Below are positions 27,572-40,155 of a DNA stretch of 64,000 nt, in pieces (the first letter of the stretch is position 1; every line of letters begins with the position of its first letter). Made by a program: the position numbers and the translations under genes. Under the pieces are notes generated by a model. It ran no database searches, was not told where the DNA came from, and worked only from the letters and a program-made list of their open reading frames with translations. Location: the NCBI RefSeq assembly GCF_009900765.1, contig NZ_JAAABL010000002.1, positions 186,001 through 250,000 of the forward strand, read 5' to 3'. This DNA comes from Rhodovarius lipocyclicus (GTDB taxonomy: Bacteria; Pseudomonadota; Alphaproteobacteria; Acetobacterales; Acetobacteraceae).

Positions 27572-28921
27572 ATGCGCAGTGTCGAAGATATCATCTCCCT
27601 TCTCGGTGGCCCTGATGCGGCCGCCCAGCGCCTGAGCCTCGGGACCGAGGCGCTACGAAAGTGGCGCCAGGCCAAGGCCATTCCCGCCAAGCATTGGTCC
27701 GCCATCGTCGCGGCCACCGGGCTGGACTTCTCTGAGATGCCGGGGGCCGAGCAGGTTCCCGCCGTCACGGAAGTGCCCGAAGGTGCCACGGCCGCCCTGG
27801 TGCTGGCCGATGGCGCGGTGCTCTGGGGCCGTGGCTTCGGTGCCCATGGCACCCAGGTGGCCGAGATCTGCTTCAACACGGGCATGACCGGCTATCAGGA
27901 AACCCTGACCGATCCGTCCTATGCCGGGCAGATCATCACCTTCACCTTCCCGCATATCGGCAATGTCGGCACGAATGCCGAGGACGAGGAGGCGACCAAC
28001 CCCGCCGCCCGTGGCCTGGTCGTGAAGCAGGATGTGACGGAGCCCGCGAACTGGCGCGCCGTGGCCCATCTGGATGGCTGGCTGAAGCGGCATGGCGTGC
28101 CCGGCATTTCCGGCGTCGATACCCGCTCGCTCACGGCGCGGATCCGTGACCTGGGCGCGCCCAACGGCGTGCTGCACTTCCCGGAGAACGGCCGTTTCGA
28201 CATCCCGGCCTTGGTGGCTCAGGCCCGCGAATGGCCGGGGCTGGAGGGCATGGACCTCGCCAAGGACGTGACCACCCGCCAGACCTATCATTGGTCCGGC
28301 AGCACCTGGCGCTGGGGTGAGGGCTTCCAGCCCGTCCCCAGCCCGCGTTACCGCGTGGTGGCGGTGGATTACGGCGCCAAGCGCAACATCCTGCGCAGCC
28401 TGGTCGAGGTGGGTTGCGACGTGACCGTCGTGCCCGCGACCGCGACCGCCGAGGAAATCCTGCGCCATCAGCCCGATGGCGTCTTCCTGAGCAATGGCCC
28501 GGGTGACCCGGCGGCGACCGGCGTCTATGCCGTCCCCGCCATCCGGGAAGTGCTGGAGAAGAAGGTGCCGGTGTTCGGCATCTGCCTGGGGCATCAGCTT
28601 CTGGCCCTGTCGCTCGGCGCCAGCACCTACAAGATGGACCGTGGCCATCGCGGCGCGAACCAGCCGGTGAAGGACCTGACGACCGGCAAGGTGGAGATCA
28701 CCAGCCAGAACCATGGCTTCGCCGTGGATGAGGCTTCGCTGCCCGAAGGCGTGCGCGTGACCCATCGCAGCCTGTTCGACGGTTCCAACGAAGGCATCGC
28801 CAGCGATGCGCTGCCCGCCTTTTCGGTGCAGTATCACCCGGAAGCTTCGCCCGGGCCGTCCGACAGCCATTACCTGTTCACCCGCTTCGCGGAGCTGATG
28901 GACAAGAATCGCGCGGCCTGA
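27572..28921 (+). CDS. carA: Carbamoyl-phosphate synthase small subunit with HTH-like N-terminal extension
   Basis: 449 residues, against about 370-400 for a usual CarA. The normal protein begins near residue 67 (TAALVLADGAVLWGRGFG), with the glutaminase triad in VFGICLGHQLLALS (Cys) and VQYHPEASPGP (His, Glu). It hydrolyses glutamine and passes ammonia to CarB for arginine and pyrimidine synthesis. Residues 1-55 form a separate small helical domain: DIISLLGGPDAAAQRL, then ALRKWRQAKAIPAKHW and IVAATGL, which looks like a Cro/CI-style helix-turn-helix. I chose the ATG at 27572 because this domain is well formed and continuous with CarA; a start at 27737 would give the ordinary protein. An SDR gene separates it from carB. 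Confidence 0.93.
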   Translation: MRSVEDIISLLGGPDAAAQRLSLGTEALRKWRQAKAIPAKHWSAIVAATGLDFSEMPGAEQVPAVTEVPEGATAALVLADGAVLWGRGFGAHGTQVAEICFNTGMTGYQETLTDPSYAGQIITFTFPHIGNVGTNAEDEEATNPAARGLVVKQDVTEPANWRAVAHLDGWLKRHGVPGISGVDTRSLTARIRDLGAPNGVLHFPENGRFDIPALVAQAREWPGLEGMDLAKDVTTRQTYHWSGSTWRWGEGFQPVPSPRYRVVAVDYGAKRNILRSLVEVGCDVTVVPATATAEEILRHQPDGVFLSNGPGDPAATGVYAVPAIREVLEKKVPVFGICLGHQLLALSLGASTYKMDRGHRGANQPVKDLTTGKVEITSQNHGFAVDEASLPEGVRVTHRSLFDGSNEGIASDALPAFSVQYHPEASPGPSDSHYLFTRFAELMDKNRAA

Positions 28922-28957
28922 GCGCGCCAAGGACGGGGCCAGGGAAGGAACGCGGCG

Positions 28958-29707
28958 ATGTTCAATCTTGCGGGAACGGTGGCGCTCGTCACCGGCGGGA
29001 ATGGCGGCATTGGGCTCGGCATGGCCAAGGGGCTGGCCGAGCACGGCGCGCGGGTGGTCATCACCGGCCGCAACCCGACCAAGAACGCCAAGGCGCTGGC
29101 GGAACTCCCCGCCGGCAGCATCGCTATCGAACTGGACCTCTCGGCCCCTGGTGCCACGGAGCAACTGGTGGAGAAGGTGCTGGCCGATGCCGGGCGCCTC
29201 GACATCCTGATCAACAATGCCGGGATGAACATCCGCAAGCGGCCGGAGGAGATCTCCGACGCCGAATGGGCGACCATCCTGGAGATCAACCTGGGCGCGC
29301 TGATGCGGCTGACCCGGGCGGCCTATCCCTCGCTCAAGGCCTCCGGCCGCGGGCGGGTCATCAATATCGGCTCGATCCTGTCGATCTTCGGCGTCCCCTT
29401 CTCGCCGGCCTATGGGGCCAGCAAGGGGGCGGTGGTGCAGTATACCAAGTCCCTCGCCTCGGCCTGGGCCGCGGAGGGCATCACGGCCAACACCGTGCTG
29501 CCCGGCTGGATCGAGACCGAGCTGACCGACGGTGCCCGCCGCGACGTGCCGGGCCTGTACGACAAGATCCTGTCCCGCACGCCCGTCGGGCGATGGGGCA
29601 GGCCCGACGATCTGGCGGCGATCGCCGTCTTCCTGGCCAGTGAGGAAGCACGCTTCGTCACCGGCACGGCCATCCCGGTCGATGGCGGTTTCGCCTCGAT
29701 GGGCTGA
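28958..29707 (+). CDS. Short-chain dehydrogenase/reductase (glucose/gluconate type)
   Basis: 249-residue classical SDR. Cofactor motif [21 protein letters not shown] in [16 protein letters not shown], catalytic Ser in [27 protein letters not shown] with the Tyr-Lys pair, and [13 protein letters not shown] at the C-terminus. Resembles gluconate 5-dehydrogenase or 3-oxoacyl-ACP reductase relatives; substrate unknown. AGGAA precedes the ATG. It is inserted between carA and carB on the same strand. Confidence 0.9.
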   Translation: MFNLAGTVALVTGGNGGIGLGMAKGLAEHGARVVITGRNPTKNAKALAELPAGSIAIELDLSAPGATEQLVEKVLADAGRLDILINNAGMNIRKRPEEISDAEWATILEINLGALMRLTRAAYPSLKASGRGRVINIGSILSIFGVPFSPAYGASKGAVVQYTKSLASAWAAEGITANTVLPGWIETELTDGARRDVPGLYDKILSRTPVGRWGRPDDLAAIAVFLASEEARFVTGTAIPVDGGFASMG

Positions 29708-29726
29708 GCCCACACCACATCCGCGC

Positions 29727-29745
29727 CGGCGCCTTCGCGCCGTTT
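29727..29745 (+). terminator. Weak terminator-like hairpin between SDR gene and carB
   Basis: Stem CGGCGC (29727-29732) / GCGCCG (29737-29742) with loop CTTC, followed by TTT. Short U-run, so it could instead be a pause or just GC symmetry. Confidence 0.4.
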
Positions 29746-29772
29746 CCTGAACACTCCTTTCCGGTAGCCCCC

Positions 29773-33018
<3,246 letters not shown>

Positions 33019-33067
33019 GCGGGCGCGCGCAGGTTTCTGACCGCCAACTCCCCTGAATGACCGGTAC

Positions 33068-33094
33068 GGGCGGGCAGGCAACTGGCCGCCCTTT
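33068..33094 (+). terminator. Possible terminator after carB
   Basis: Arms GGGCGG (33068-33073) and CCGCCC (33086-33091), 12-base loop, followed by TTT. Located between carB stop and the greA start; only a three-base T-run. Confidence 0.35.
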
Positions 33095-33119
33095 CCCATT
33101 GGTGAGAGGTGACAATACA

Positions 33120-33590
33120 GTGCAGAAGTTCCCGATCACGGCACCGGGGCTCGCGAAGCTCGAGGAAGAGCTGAAGCATTTGCGGGTGGAGGAACGCCCT
33201 GCGGTGATCCGCGCCATCGCGGAGGCGCGCGCCCATGGTGACCTTTCTGAGAATGCCGAATACCACGCGGCGCGGGAACGTCAGTCCTTCATCGAAGGCC
33301 GGATCGCGGAGCTGGAATCGATCATTCCTTCCTCCGAAGTCATCGACGTTTCCAAGTTTTCCGGGCCCCAGGTGCGCTTCGGCGCCCATGTGACCGTGGT
33401 GGACGAAGAGAGCGACGAGGAAAAGACCTATCGCATCGTTGGCCAGTATGAGGCCGACATGAAGACGAACTCGATCTCCCTCACCTCACCCTTGGCCAAG
33501 GCGCTGATGGGCAAGAAGGTGGGCGATAGCGTGGAAGTGCCGGCCCCCGGCGGCTCCCGCGCCTATGAGATCGCCGCGGTCTCCTACTGA
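33120..33590 (+). CDS. greA: Transcription elongation factor GreA
   Basis: 156 residues, the usual length. N-terminal coiled-coil with the acidic tip EARAHGDLSENAEYHAAR that enters the polymerase secondary channel, and a C-terminal FKBP-like domain with ISLTSPLAKALMGKKVGDSV. Rescues backtracked RNA polymerase by transcript cleavage. I chose the GTG at 33120 (VQKFPITAPGL), which matches the family start and follows AGAGGTG. An in-frame ATG at 33057 would add 21 unrelated residues. Confidence 0.95.
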   Translation: MQKFPITAPGLAKLEEELKHLRVEERPAVIRAIAEARAHGDLSENAEYHAARERQSFIEGRIAELESIIPSSEVIDVSKFSGPQVRFGAHVTVVDEESDEEKTYRIVGQYEADMKTNSISLTSPLAKALMGKKVGDSVEVPAPGGSRAYEIAAVSY

Positions 33591-33603
33591 TGAGGCTCGG
33601 TCA

Positions 33604-34824
33604 GTGAACCCGGCGGTGCGGACGGAGCTGAGCCTCGCCGATGTGCGGGCCGCGGCCGCGCGCATCCAGGGGGCCGTGCGGCATACGCCCACCATGGAGA
33701 TGCCCGCCGTCTCCCGCGTGGCGGGGGCGACGGTCTTTCTGAAGCTGGACAACCTTCAGGCGACGGGGGCCTTCAAGGAACGTGGGGCGGCGAACCGCAT
33801 CGCCCTGCTGACGGAGCGGGAGCGCGCGGCGGGTGTCGTCGCCATGTCCGCCGGCAACCATGCCCAGGCGGTGGCGCGCCACGCGACGCTGGCGGGTATC
33901 CGCGCCGTCATCGTGATGCCGCGTTTCACGCCCGCGACCAAGGTGCTGCGGACCGAGGCCTTCGGCGCCCATGTGGTGCTGCATGGGGAGACCCTGGCCG
34001 AAGCCGCCGCCCATGCGCATGAGCTGGCGCTGAAGGAAGGCCTGACCTTCATCCATCCCTACGACGACCCTGCCGTGATCGCCGGCCAGGGCACGCTGGC
34101 GCTGGAATTGCTGGAGGACGCGCCGGAGGTGGACATGCTGGTGCTGCCCACCGGCGGCGGCGGCTTGGTGTCGGGCTGCGCTGTCGCCGCGGCGGAGCTG
34201 CGCCCGCGGGTGAAGGTGTTCGGGGTCGAGGTCGAGGGCTATCCGGCCATGGCGCAGCGCCTGGCGGGACAGCCGGTGCATGTGGGCGGCCCGACCATCG
34301 CCGAGGGCATTGCCGTGCGCGATGTCGGCCAACTTCCGCTGCAATTGCTGCGTGAGCTGGGCGTCGAGGTGCTGGTGGTGCCTGAGCGCGCGGTGGAGCA
34401 GGCCATCGCCCTGCTGGCCGAAGGCGCCAAGGTGGTGGCGGAGGGGGCCGGTGCCGCCGGTCTCGCGGCCATCCTGGCCTTCCCGGAGCGGTTCCGGGGC
34501 CAGCGCGTCGGCACACCGGTCTGCGGGGGCAATATCGACCCGCGCATCCTGGCCAATGTGCTGCTGCGCAACCTGCTGCGCGACGGCCGCATCCTGCGCC
34601 TGCATCTGGATATTCCGGACCGGCCGGGCGTGCTGGCCGATATCGCCACCCGTGTGGCGGCGGCCGGCGGCAACGTGATCGAGGTCAGTCACCAGCGCCT
34701 GTTCGCGGCACCCAGCGTGCAGACGGCGGAGCTGGAACTGATGATCGAGGTGCGTGACAACGCCCAGAGCGAGGCCATCATCGCGGCCTTGCAGGCGGGT
34801 GACTACGTGGTGCGCCGGGGCTGA
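33604..34824 (+). CDS. ilvA: Threonine ammonia-lyase with ACT-type C-terminus
   Basis: 406 residues. PLP lysine motif NLQATGAFKERGAANR (Lys about residue 60), SAGNHAQAVA, glycine-rich phosphate loop PTGGGGLVSG, and a C-terminal single ACT-like domain (about 325-406, DIPDRPGVLADIATRVA). Deaminates threonine to 2-oxobutanoate; single-ACT members can be biosynthetic or catabolic. Start at GTG 33604, 13 bases after greA. The stop codon is the loop of a 10-base hairpin. Confidence 0.93.
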   Translation: MNPAVRTELSLADVRAAAARIQGAVRHTPTMEMPAVSRVAGATVFLKLDNLQATGAFKERGAANRIALLTERERAAGVVAMSAGNHAQAVARHATLAGIRAVIVMPRFTPATKVLRTEAFGAHVVLHGETLAEAAAHAHELALKEGLTFIHPYDDPAVIAGQGTLALELLEDAPEVDMLVLPTGGGGLVSGCAVAAAELRPRVKVFGVEVEGYPAMAQRLAGQPVHVGGPTIAEGIAVRDVGQLPLQLLRELGVEVLVVPERAVEQAIALLAEGAKVVAEGAGAAGLAAILAFPERFRGQRVGTPVCGGNIDPRILANVLLRNLLRDGRILRLHLDIPDRPGVLADIATRVAAAGGNVIEVSHQRLFAAPSVQTAELELMIEVRDNAQSEAIIAALQAGDYVVRRG

Positions 34825-34834
34825 GCCCCGGCGC
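34812..34834. terminator. Hairpin straddling the ilvA stop between convergent genes
   Basis: Perfect 10-base arms GCGCCGGGGC (34812-34821) and GCCCCGGCGC (34825-34834); the three-base loop is the ilvA stop codon TGA. No U-tract follows on either strand, so termination by this hairpin alone is doubtful, but it separates convergent ilvA and ispG. Confidence 0.45.
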
Positions 34835-34843
34835 CGCGGCTGC

Positions 34844-35977
34844 CTACTCGGCGGCCGCCTTCGCCTTTTCCGCCGCGGCGGCCGCGCGCAGCAGTTCCGC
34901 GCGCTTTTCCACCAGCTCGACCAGATGGGACACCATGTCCTCGGTGCCGGTGGTGTGGTCCTGCTTGCCGGCGGCATAGACCATGTGGCGGCCAGAGCCG
35001 CCGCCGGTCAGGCCGATATCGGTCATCAGCGCCTCACCAGGGCCATTCACCACGCAGCCGATGATGCTGAGCGTGATCGGCTCCACGATATGGGCCAGGC
35101 GATCTTCCAGGGTGGCGACGGTCTTGATGACGTCGAAACCCTGCCGCGCGCAGGAGGGGCAGGAGATCACCTTCACGCCGCGATTGCGCAGGTGCAGGGA
35201 CTTCAGCAGATCCCAGCCGACATGCACCTCTTCCTCGGGCTCCGCGCTGAGGGAGACGCGCACCGTGTCGCCGATGCCGGCCCAGAGCAGGTTGCCCAGG
35301 CCGATCGCGGATTTCACGGTACCGGCCCGGCGCCCGCCAGCCTCGGTGATGCCGATATGCAGCGGGTGGTCGCAGGCCTCGGCCAGTTGCTGATAGGCGG
35401 CGACGGCCAGGAACACGTCCGAGGCCTTCACGCTGATCTTGAACTCATGGAAATCGTTCTGCAGCAGGTGGTCGGCGTGCCACAGCGCGCTTTCCACCAG
35501 CGCATCGGGGTTGGGCTCCCCGTACTTCTCCAGCAGGTGCTTTTCCAGGCTGCCGGCATTCACGCCGATGCGGATGGCACAGCCATAGTCCCGTGCGGCC
35601 TTCACCACTTCCTTCACGCGCTCCGGGCTGCCGATATTGCCCGGGTTGATGCGCAGGCAGGCGGCGCCGGCCTTGGCGGCCTCGATGGCGCGCTTGTAGT
35701 GGAAGTGGATGTCCGCGACGATCGGCACATTCACCTCGCGCACGATCTCCGCCAGGGCGGCCGTGCTTTCCTCATCGGGGCAGGAGACGCGGACGATATC
35801 TACCCCGGCCAGCTCGCTGCGCCGGATCTGGGCGATGGTCGCCGCGGCATCCGAGGTCAGCGTGTTGGTCATGGTCTGGATCGTGATGGGCGCGTCGCCG
35901 CCCACGGCCACGGAGCCCACCTGGATCTTGCGGGACTTGCGGCGTTCGATGTGCTGATAGGGACGGTAGCTGCTCAT
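34844..35977 (-). CDS. ispG: 4-hydroxy-3-methylbut-2-en-1-yl diphosphate synthase (flavodoxin/ferredoxin)
   Basis: 377 residues. [4Fe-4S] ligand motifs [14 protein letters not shown] (two Cys, about 270) and [10 protein letters not shown] (third Cys and the Glu), plus the TIM-barrel opening [15 protein letters not shown]. Penultimate step of the MEP isoprenoid pathway. ATG at 35977 has AGGAG nine bases upstream; the in-frame extension to 36262 overlaps rodZ and lacks homology. Downstream of rodZ as in many proteobacteria. Confidence 0.96.
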   Translation of the reverse strand: MSSYRPYQHIERRKSRKIQVGSVAVGGDAPITIQTMTNTLTSDAAATIAQIRRSELAGVDIVRVSCPDEESTAALAEIVREVNVPIVADIHFHYKRAIEAAKAGAACLRINPGNIGSPERVKEVVKAARDYGCAIRIGVNAGSLEKHLLEKYGEPNPDALVESALWHADHLLQNDFHEFKISVKASDVFLAVAAYQQLAEACDHPLHIGITEAGGRRAGTVKSAIGLGNLLWAGIGDTVRVSLSAEPEEEVHVGWDLLKSLHLRNRGVKVISCPSCARQGFDVIKTVATLEDRLAHIVEPITLSIIGCVVNGPGEALMTDIGLTGGGSGRHMVYAAGKQDHTTGTEDMVSHLVELVEKRAELLRAAAAAEKAKAAAE

Positions 35978-36044
35978 GGCCGGCTCCTTGTGCCGTAGGC
36001 AGGAGAGATAGGATGCCCGGGCCGCCAGGCCTAGGCATCGGGTA

Positions 36045-37025
36045 TCACTGCGTCCGGGGGGCGGCGGGTGCCGCCGGGCGGGTGGCAGGCTGCTGCTGCG
36101 GCGCGGGTGCCGGGGCAGCGGGTGGGGTCGTGAAGCGGGCGCCGGGCTGCACCAAGCCGGCGCGGAACAGCACGGGGTCCAGCGGGATGGCGCGGCGCGT
36201 GCCCTGGCCGGGGGCGAAGCCCGGCTGCTGCTGCCCGTCCACCAGAACCTCGACCCCCGCAACGGACCCGAGGGTCAGCAGCAGGCCTTCGCGGTTGGGC
36301 GGTGTCCAGGTTTCACCCGCGCGCATCACGCGCTCCAGCAAGGGGGCTTGCTGGCCCGGGGCGCGCACCTGGGTCCAGACCGGCTGCGTGAAGCGCAAGG
36401 TGATGCGGCTGGCATCCGTGGGCGAAGGCGGCGGCGGGGGAGGCGGCGGCGGGGGCGGCACCACGACCGGCACCGGCACCGGCTCCGGCAGCGGCACGGA
36501 GGAGCTGGAAGCCGGCGGCGGCGGTTCCGGGGAGGTGCCTTCGCGCGCCGCGCGTTCCAGCCGGGGCGGCACGGGGGGCACCGCGTCCACGGTGCGGTCC
36601 CCGCCGCTGCTCCAGCTGTACCAGGCGCCATAGGCCGCGGCGGCCAGCAGAACGCCCACCAGGATGATGGCGCCGGAGGGGATGCCGCGTTCCGGCACCG
36701 GCTCCGGGAAGACCAGATCCTGCTTCTTCTGCACCACGGTGCCGATGGTCTCGCGGAAGCGGCGGACGAAATCCTCCGCATCCAGCCCCAGCGACGTGGC
36801 GTAGTTGCGTACAAAGCCCAGCGCATAGGCGGGGCTGGGCAGGTCTCTGACCCGCCCTTCCTCCAGCGCCAGCAGATAGACGCGCCGGATGCGAAGCACC
36901 GCGCTCATATCCTCGATGGACAATCCGGAGGAGATGCGCGCATCGCGCAACTCCTCTCCCAGCCGGGCGGCATCACCGCTCGGCATGGCTTCGGCTCGCG
37001 TGAAGCGTTTCATGGAGAAGGACAC
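36045..37025 (-). CDS. rodZ: RodZ-like membrane protein (HTH plus DUF4115)
   Basis: 326 residues. Cytoplasmic HTH_25 domain (about 18-85; [38 protein letters not shown]), one membrane helix (about 117-137; [18 protein letters not shown]), a proline-rich periplasmic linker that includes eleven consecutive Pro, and a C-terminal DUF4115 beta domain (about 205-290). RodZ links MreB to the elongasome and controls rod shape. The start may be four codons later ([10 protein letters not shown]). Tail is Pro/Ala/Gln rich. Confidence 0.85.
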   Translation of the reverse strand: MSFSMKRFTRAEAMPSGDAARLGEELRDARISSGLSIEDMSAVLRIRRVYLLALEEGRVRDLPSPAYALGFVRNYATSLGLDAEDFVRRFRETIGTVVQKKQDLVFPEPVPERGIPSGAIILVGVLLAAAAYGAWYSWSSGGDRTVDAVPPVPPRLERAAREGTSPEPPPPASSSSVPLPEPVPVPVVVPPPPPPPPPPPSPTDASRITLRFTQPVWTQVRAPGQQAPLLERVMRAGETWTPPNREGLLLTLGSVAGVEVLVDGQQQPGFAPGQGTRRAIPLDPVLFRAGLVQPGARFTTPPAAPAPAPQQQPATRPAAPAAPRTQ

Positions 37026-37081
37026 ACCGGCATGTAGCCCATAGCTCCGATCAGGCGAAAGGGGGTCTCTCCGCGTCTCCG

Positions 37082-38086
37082 CTATGCGGTGCGGCGGGAT
37101 AGTGCTTCTTCGGCTTGCTGCAACAGTTCCTGGATGATCTCGCGCACCGGCTGCTCGGCGCCGACCATGCCGACAGACTGACCCGCCATCAGGCTGCCAT
37201 TCTCCACATCGCCGTCGATCACGGCCTTGCGCAGCGCGCCGGCCCAGAAATGCTCGATCTCAAGCTGGGCCTCGTCCTTGGTCAGTTCTTCCTTGCGGAA
37301 GCGATCGATGACGACGGCCTGGTGTTCCATGAAGCGCTGGGTGCCGGCATTGGCCAGCGCGCGCACCGGGATGACCGGGAAGCGCGGGTCGAGCTGGATC
37401 GTCGGCATCGCGTCCCGCGCGGAAGCGCGCAGGAAGGCCTTCTTGAAGTTCGGATGCGCCACGCATTCCGTGGCGCAGACGAAGCGGGTGCCGAGCTGCA
37501 CGCCAGCCGCGCCCATCTCCAGATAGCTCAGGATCGCCTCGCCCCGGCCGATGCCGCCGGCCACGAAGACCGGCACCTCCTTGATATGGGGCAGGATTTC
37601 CTGCGCCAGCACATTCAGGGACACCGGGCCGATATGCCCGCCGGCTTCGCTGCCCTCGATGACCAGCGCATCGGCGCCGGAGCGCACCAGCTTCTTGGCC
37701 AGCGCCAGGGCGGGGGCGAAGCAGATCACCTTCGCCCCGCCTTCCTTGGCGCGCTTGATGGCCGGGCCGGGCGGAATGCCGCCGGCGAAGACGATCACGG
37801 GCACCTTCGCCGCCAGGCACACTTCCACCAGCTCCATCAGCATGGGATGCATGGTGATGAGGTTCACGCCGAAGGGCTTCGTGGTCAGCGCCTGGGTGGC
37901 CGAGATTTCCTCGGCCAGACGCGGCGGTTCCATCGCGCCGCAGGCGATCACGCCGAAGGCCCCGGCGTTGGAGAGCGCGGCCACCAGGTGGCGCTCGCTG
38001 ATCCAGCTCATGGCGCCGCCCAGAATGGCGTATTCAGAGCCCAGGAAACGGGCGCCGCGTTCCATCAGGGTGGCGATGCTGGTCAT
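37082..38086 (-). CDS. Nitronate monooxygenase family protein
   Basis: 334-residue FMN TIM-barrel of the NMO/2-nitropropane dioxygenase family (FabK-like relatives). YAILGGAMSWISERHLVAALSNAG at the N-terminus is the family start; GSEAGGHIGPVSLNVLA carries the catalytic-His region and PVFVAGGIGRGEAIL the phosphate-binding strand. Oxidises nitronates, or may be a FabK-like enoyl reductase. Two bases separate its ATG from the lysC stop, so they are probably co-transcribed. Confidence 0.88.
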   Translation of the reverse strand: MTSIATLMERGARFLGSEYAILGGAMSWISERHLVAALSNAGAFGVIACGAMEPPRLAEEISATQALTTKPFGVNLITMHPMLMELVEVCLAAKVPVIVFAGGIPPGPAIKRAKEGGAKVICFAPALALAKKLVRSGADALVIEGSEAGGHIGPVSLNVLAQEILPHIKEVPVFVAGGIGRGEAILSYLEMGAAGVQLGTRFVCATECVAHPNFKKAFLRASARDAMPTIQLDPRFPVIPVRALANAGTQRFMEHQAVVIDRFRKEELTKDEAQLEIEHFWAGALRKAVIDGDVENGSLMAGQSVGMVGAEQPVREIIQELLQQAEEALSRRTA

Positions 38087-38088
38087 GG

Positions 38089-39336
38089 TCAGCCTTCCTC
38101 GGCGGCCTTCGCCGCGGGTTCAGGCCCATCGAGCCCATAGGCGGTGTGCAGGGCGCGCACCGCCAGTTCCTTGTACTCGGATGCCACCAGGACGGAGACC
38201 TTGATCTCGCTGGTGGAAATCACCTGGATATTGATGCCCTTTTCGCTCAGGGCACGGAACATGGTGGAGGCGACACCCGCGTGGCTGCGCATGCCGATGC
38301 CCACCACGGAGATCTTCACCACATTCGGGTCGGTCTGCAGGCTTTCATAACCCAGCGAACCCTTGGCCGCGTCCAGCACTTCCTTGGCGCGGGGCAGGTC
38401 GGTGCGGTTCACCGTGAAGGTCATGTCGGTCGTGCCATCGGCGCCGATGTTCTGCACGATCATGTCCACGTTCACATTGGCTTCCGCGAGCGGGCCGAAC
38501 AGGCTGGCGGCCACGCCGGGCCGGTCGGGCACACGGCGCAGGGTCACCTTCGCGTCGTCGGCCGAATAGGCGATGCCGGAGACAATCAGCTTTTCCACGA
38601 TCTCGTCCTCATCCACCACGAGGGTGCCAGGCTTGTCTTCGAAACTGCTCACGACCTGCACGCGCACCCGCTGCTTCAGCGCCATCTCGACACTGCGGGT
38701 CTGCAGGACCTTCGCGCCCACGCTGGCCAGCTCCAGCATTTCCTCGAAGGAGATGCGGTCCAGCTTGCGGGCGCGGGGAACAATGCGGGGGTCCGTCGTA
38801 TAGACGCCGTCCACATCGGTGTAGATATCACAACGGTCGGCCTTCAGGGCGGCGGCGAGCGCCACGGCCGACAGATCGCTGCCGCCGCGGCCGAGCGTCG
38901 TCACCCGGCCATCCGGCGCCACGCCCTGGAAGCCGGCCACGACCGGCACCTCGCCCTTCTGCATGGAGGCGATCAGCGCTGAGCCGTCGATGCTGTCCAC
39001 CCGGGCCTTGCCATGCGCGTCATCGGTGCGGATGGGAATCTGCCAGCCCTGCCAGGAACGCGCGGGCACGCCCAGCTTCTGCAGCGCGATGGCCAGCAGG
39101 CCGATCGTCACCTGCTCGCCGGTCGCGACCACCGCATCGTATTCCCGCGGATCATGCAGCGGGTCGAGGTCGGTGCACCATTTCACGAGTTGGTTGGTGG
39201 TGCCCGACATGGCGGAAACCACGACGGCCACCTCATTCCCGGCGTCGTGCTCGCGTTTCACGCGGTTGGCGACGTTGCGGATACGGTCCAGGTCAGCGAC
39301 GGATGTTCCGCCGAATTTCATCACGATTCTGGGCAT
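38089..39336 (-). CDS. lysC: Aspartate kinase (monofunctional, two ACT domains)
   Basis: 415 residues. Kinase opening MPRIVMKFGGTSVADLDRI, catalytic FQGVAPDGRVTTLGRGGSDLSA, YTDVDGVYTTDPRIV, and a C-terminal pair of ACT domains (about 265-405) for feedback by lysine/threonine, VTLRRVPDRPGVAASLF. First step of the aspartate-family amino acids. ATG at 39336 matches the family start. Divergent from ubiG. An in-frame open frame runs thousands of bases upstream but is antisense to other genes. Confidence 0.96.
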   Translation of the reverse strand: MPRIVMKFGGTSVADLDRIRNVANRVKREHDAGNEVAVVVSAMSGTTNQLVKWCTDLDPLHDPREYDAVVATGEQVTIGLLAIALQKLGVPARSWQGWQIPIRTDDAHGKARVDSIDGSALIASMQKGEVPVVAGFQGVAPDGRVTTLGRGGSDLSAVALAAALKADRCDIYTDVDGVYTTDPRIVPRARKLDRISFEEMLELASVGAKVLQTRSVEMALKQRVRVQVVSSFEDKPGTLVVDEDEIVEKLIVSGIAYSADDAKVTLRRVPDRPGVAASLFGPLAEANVNVDMIVQNIGADGTTDMTFTVNRTDLPRAKEVLDAAKGSLGYESLQTDPNVVKISVVGIGMRSHAGVASTMFRALSEKGINIQVISTSEIKVSVLVASEYKELAVRALHTAYGLDGPEPAAKAAEEG

Positions 39337-39390
39337 GGTCCCACTGGGGCGTATATGAGGCGGGGCACCCATAACGGCGCGGAGTTGGCC

Positions 39391-40086
39391 ATGCAAGGCA
39401 CGGTACTGGAAAGTGAGGCCACGAAGTTCAATGCGCTGGCCGGGGAATGGTGGAATCCGCGCGGCCCGATGGCCCCGCTGCACGCCATGAACACCGCCCG
39501 TACGCGCTGGGTGCTGGACCGACTGCCCCTGGGGCAGCCCCTGCGTCTGCTGGATATCGGCTGCGGCGCGGGGCTGGCGGCGGAGGCCTTCGCCCGGGCT
39601 GGCCTGCAAGTGACCGGCATGGATGCCGCCCCGGACGTGATCGAAGTGGCGCGCCAGCATGCCGAGGCCGGCGGGCTGGAGATCGACTACCGCCACGGCG
39701 GCCCGGAGGATCTGGCCGCGGGCACGGCTTTCGACGTGGTGACGGCGCTGGAGGTGATCGAGCATGTCGCCGACAAGCCCTTGTTCCTGGCCAGCCTGCG
39801 GCAATTGCTGCCGGTCGGGGGGCAGCTGTTCCTGTCCACCCTGAACCGCACCCGCAAAAGCCTGCTCATCGCGAAATATGGTGCGGAATATGTTTTGCGG
39901 CTGCTGCCCGTGGGCACGCATGACTGGCACGAATTCGTGACGCCCGCCGAGCTGAGTCGCCTGGCCCGGGAGGCCGGCTTCGCCGTCGAGGCGATTTCCG
40001 GCCTGGGGCCGCGCTTTCCCGACGGCCAGTGGCGGGCTGGCGGCGGCACCTCGGTCAACTACCTGATGGCCTGCCGGGCCGTCTGA
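39391..40086 (+). CDS. ubiG: Ubiquinone biosynthesis O-methyltransferase UbiG
   Basis: 231 residues. EATKFNALAGEWWNPRGPMAPLHAMN is the UbiG-specific N-terminus (first part ATKFNALAGEWWNP), followed by SAM motif I LLDIGCGAGLAAEAFARAG and LEVIEHVAD. Methylates both hydroxyls in ubiquinone synthesis. Chosen ATG at 39391 follows GGAG by six bases; an ATG at 39355 is in frame. Its C-terminal FVTPAELSRLAREAGF and SVNYLMACR are also typical. Confidence 0.95.
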   Translation: MQGTVLESEATKFNALAGEWWNPRGPMAPLHAMNTARTRWVLDRLPLGQPLRLLDIGCGAGLAAEAFARAGLQVTGMDAAPDVIEVARQHAEAGGLEIDYRHGGPEDLAAGTAFDVVTALEVIEHVADKPLFLASLRQLLPVGGQLFLSTLNRTRKSLLIAKYGAEYVLRLLPVGTHDWHEFVTPAELSRLAREAGFAVEAISGLGPRFPDGQWRAGGGTSVNYLMACRAV

Positions 40087-40155
40087 AACAGAAACGCCAG
40101 TATCCGCCCGTTTGCGGTCTGGCGCGGCGCAGCATGCGGTGCCAATTTCCGCGCC

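Noticed and set aside
36180-36560. Possible simple-sequence expansion in the rodZ linker (long run of Pro codons)
   Set aside because: Pro-rich periplasmic linkers are normal in RodZ; no exact tandem DNA repeat to suggest slippage beyond this.
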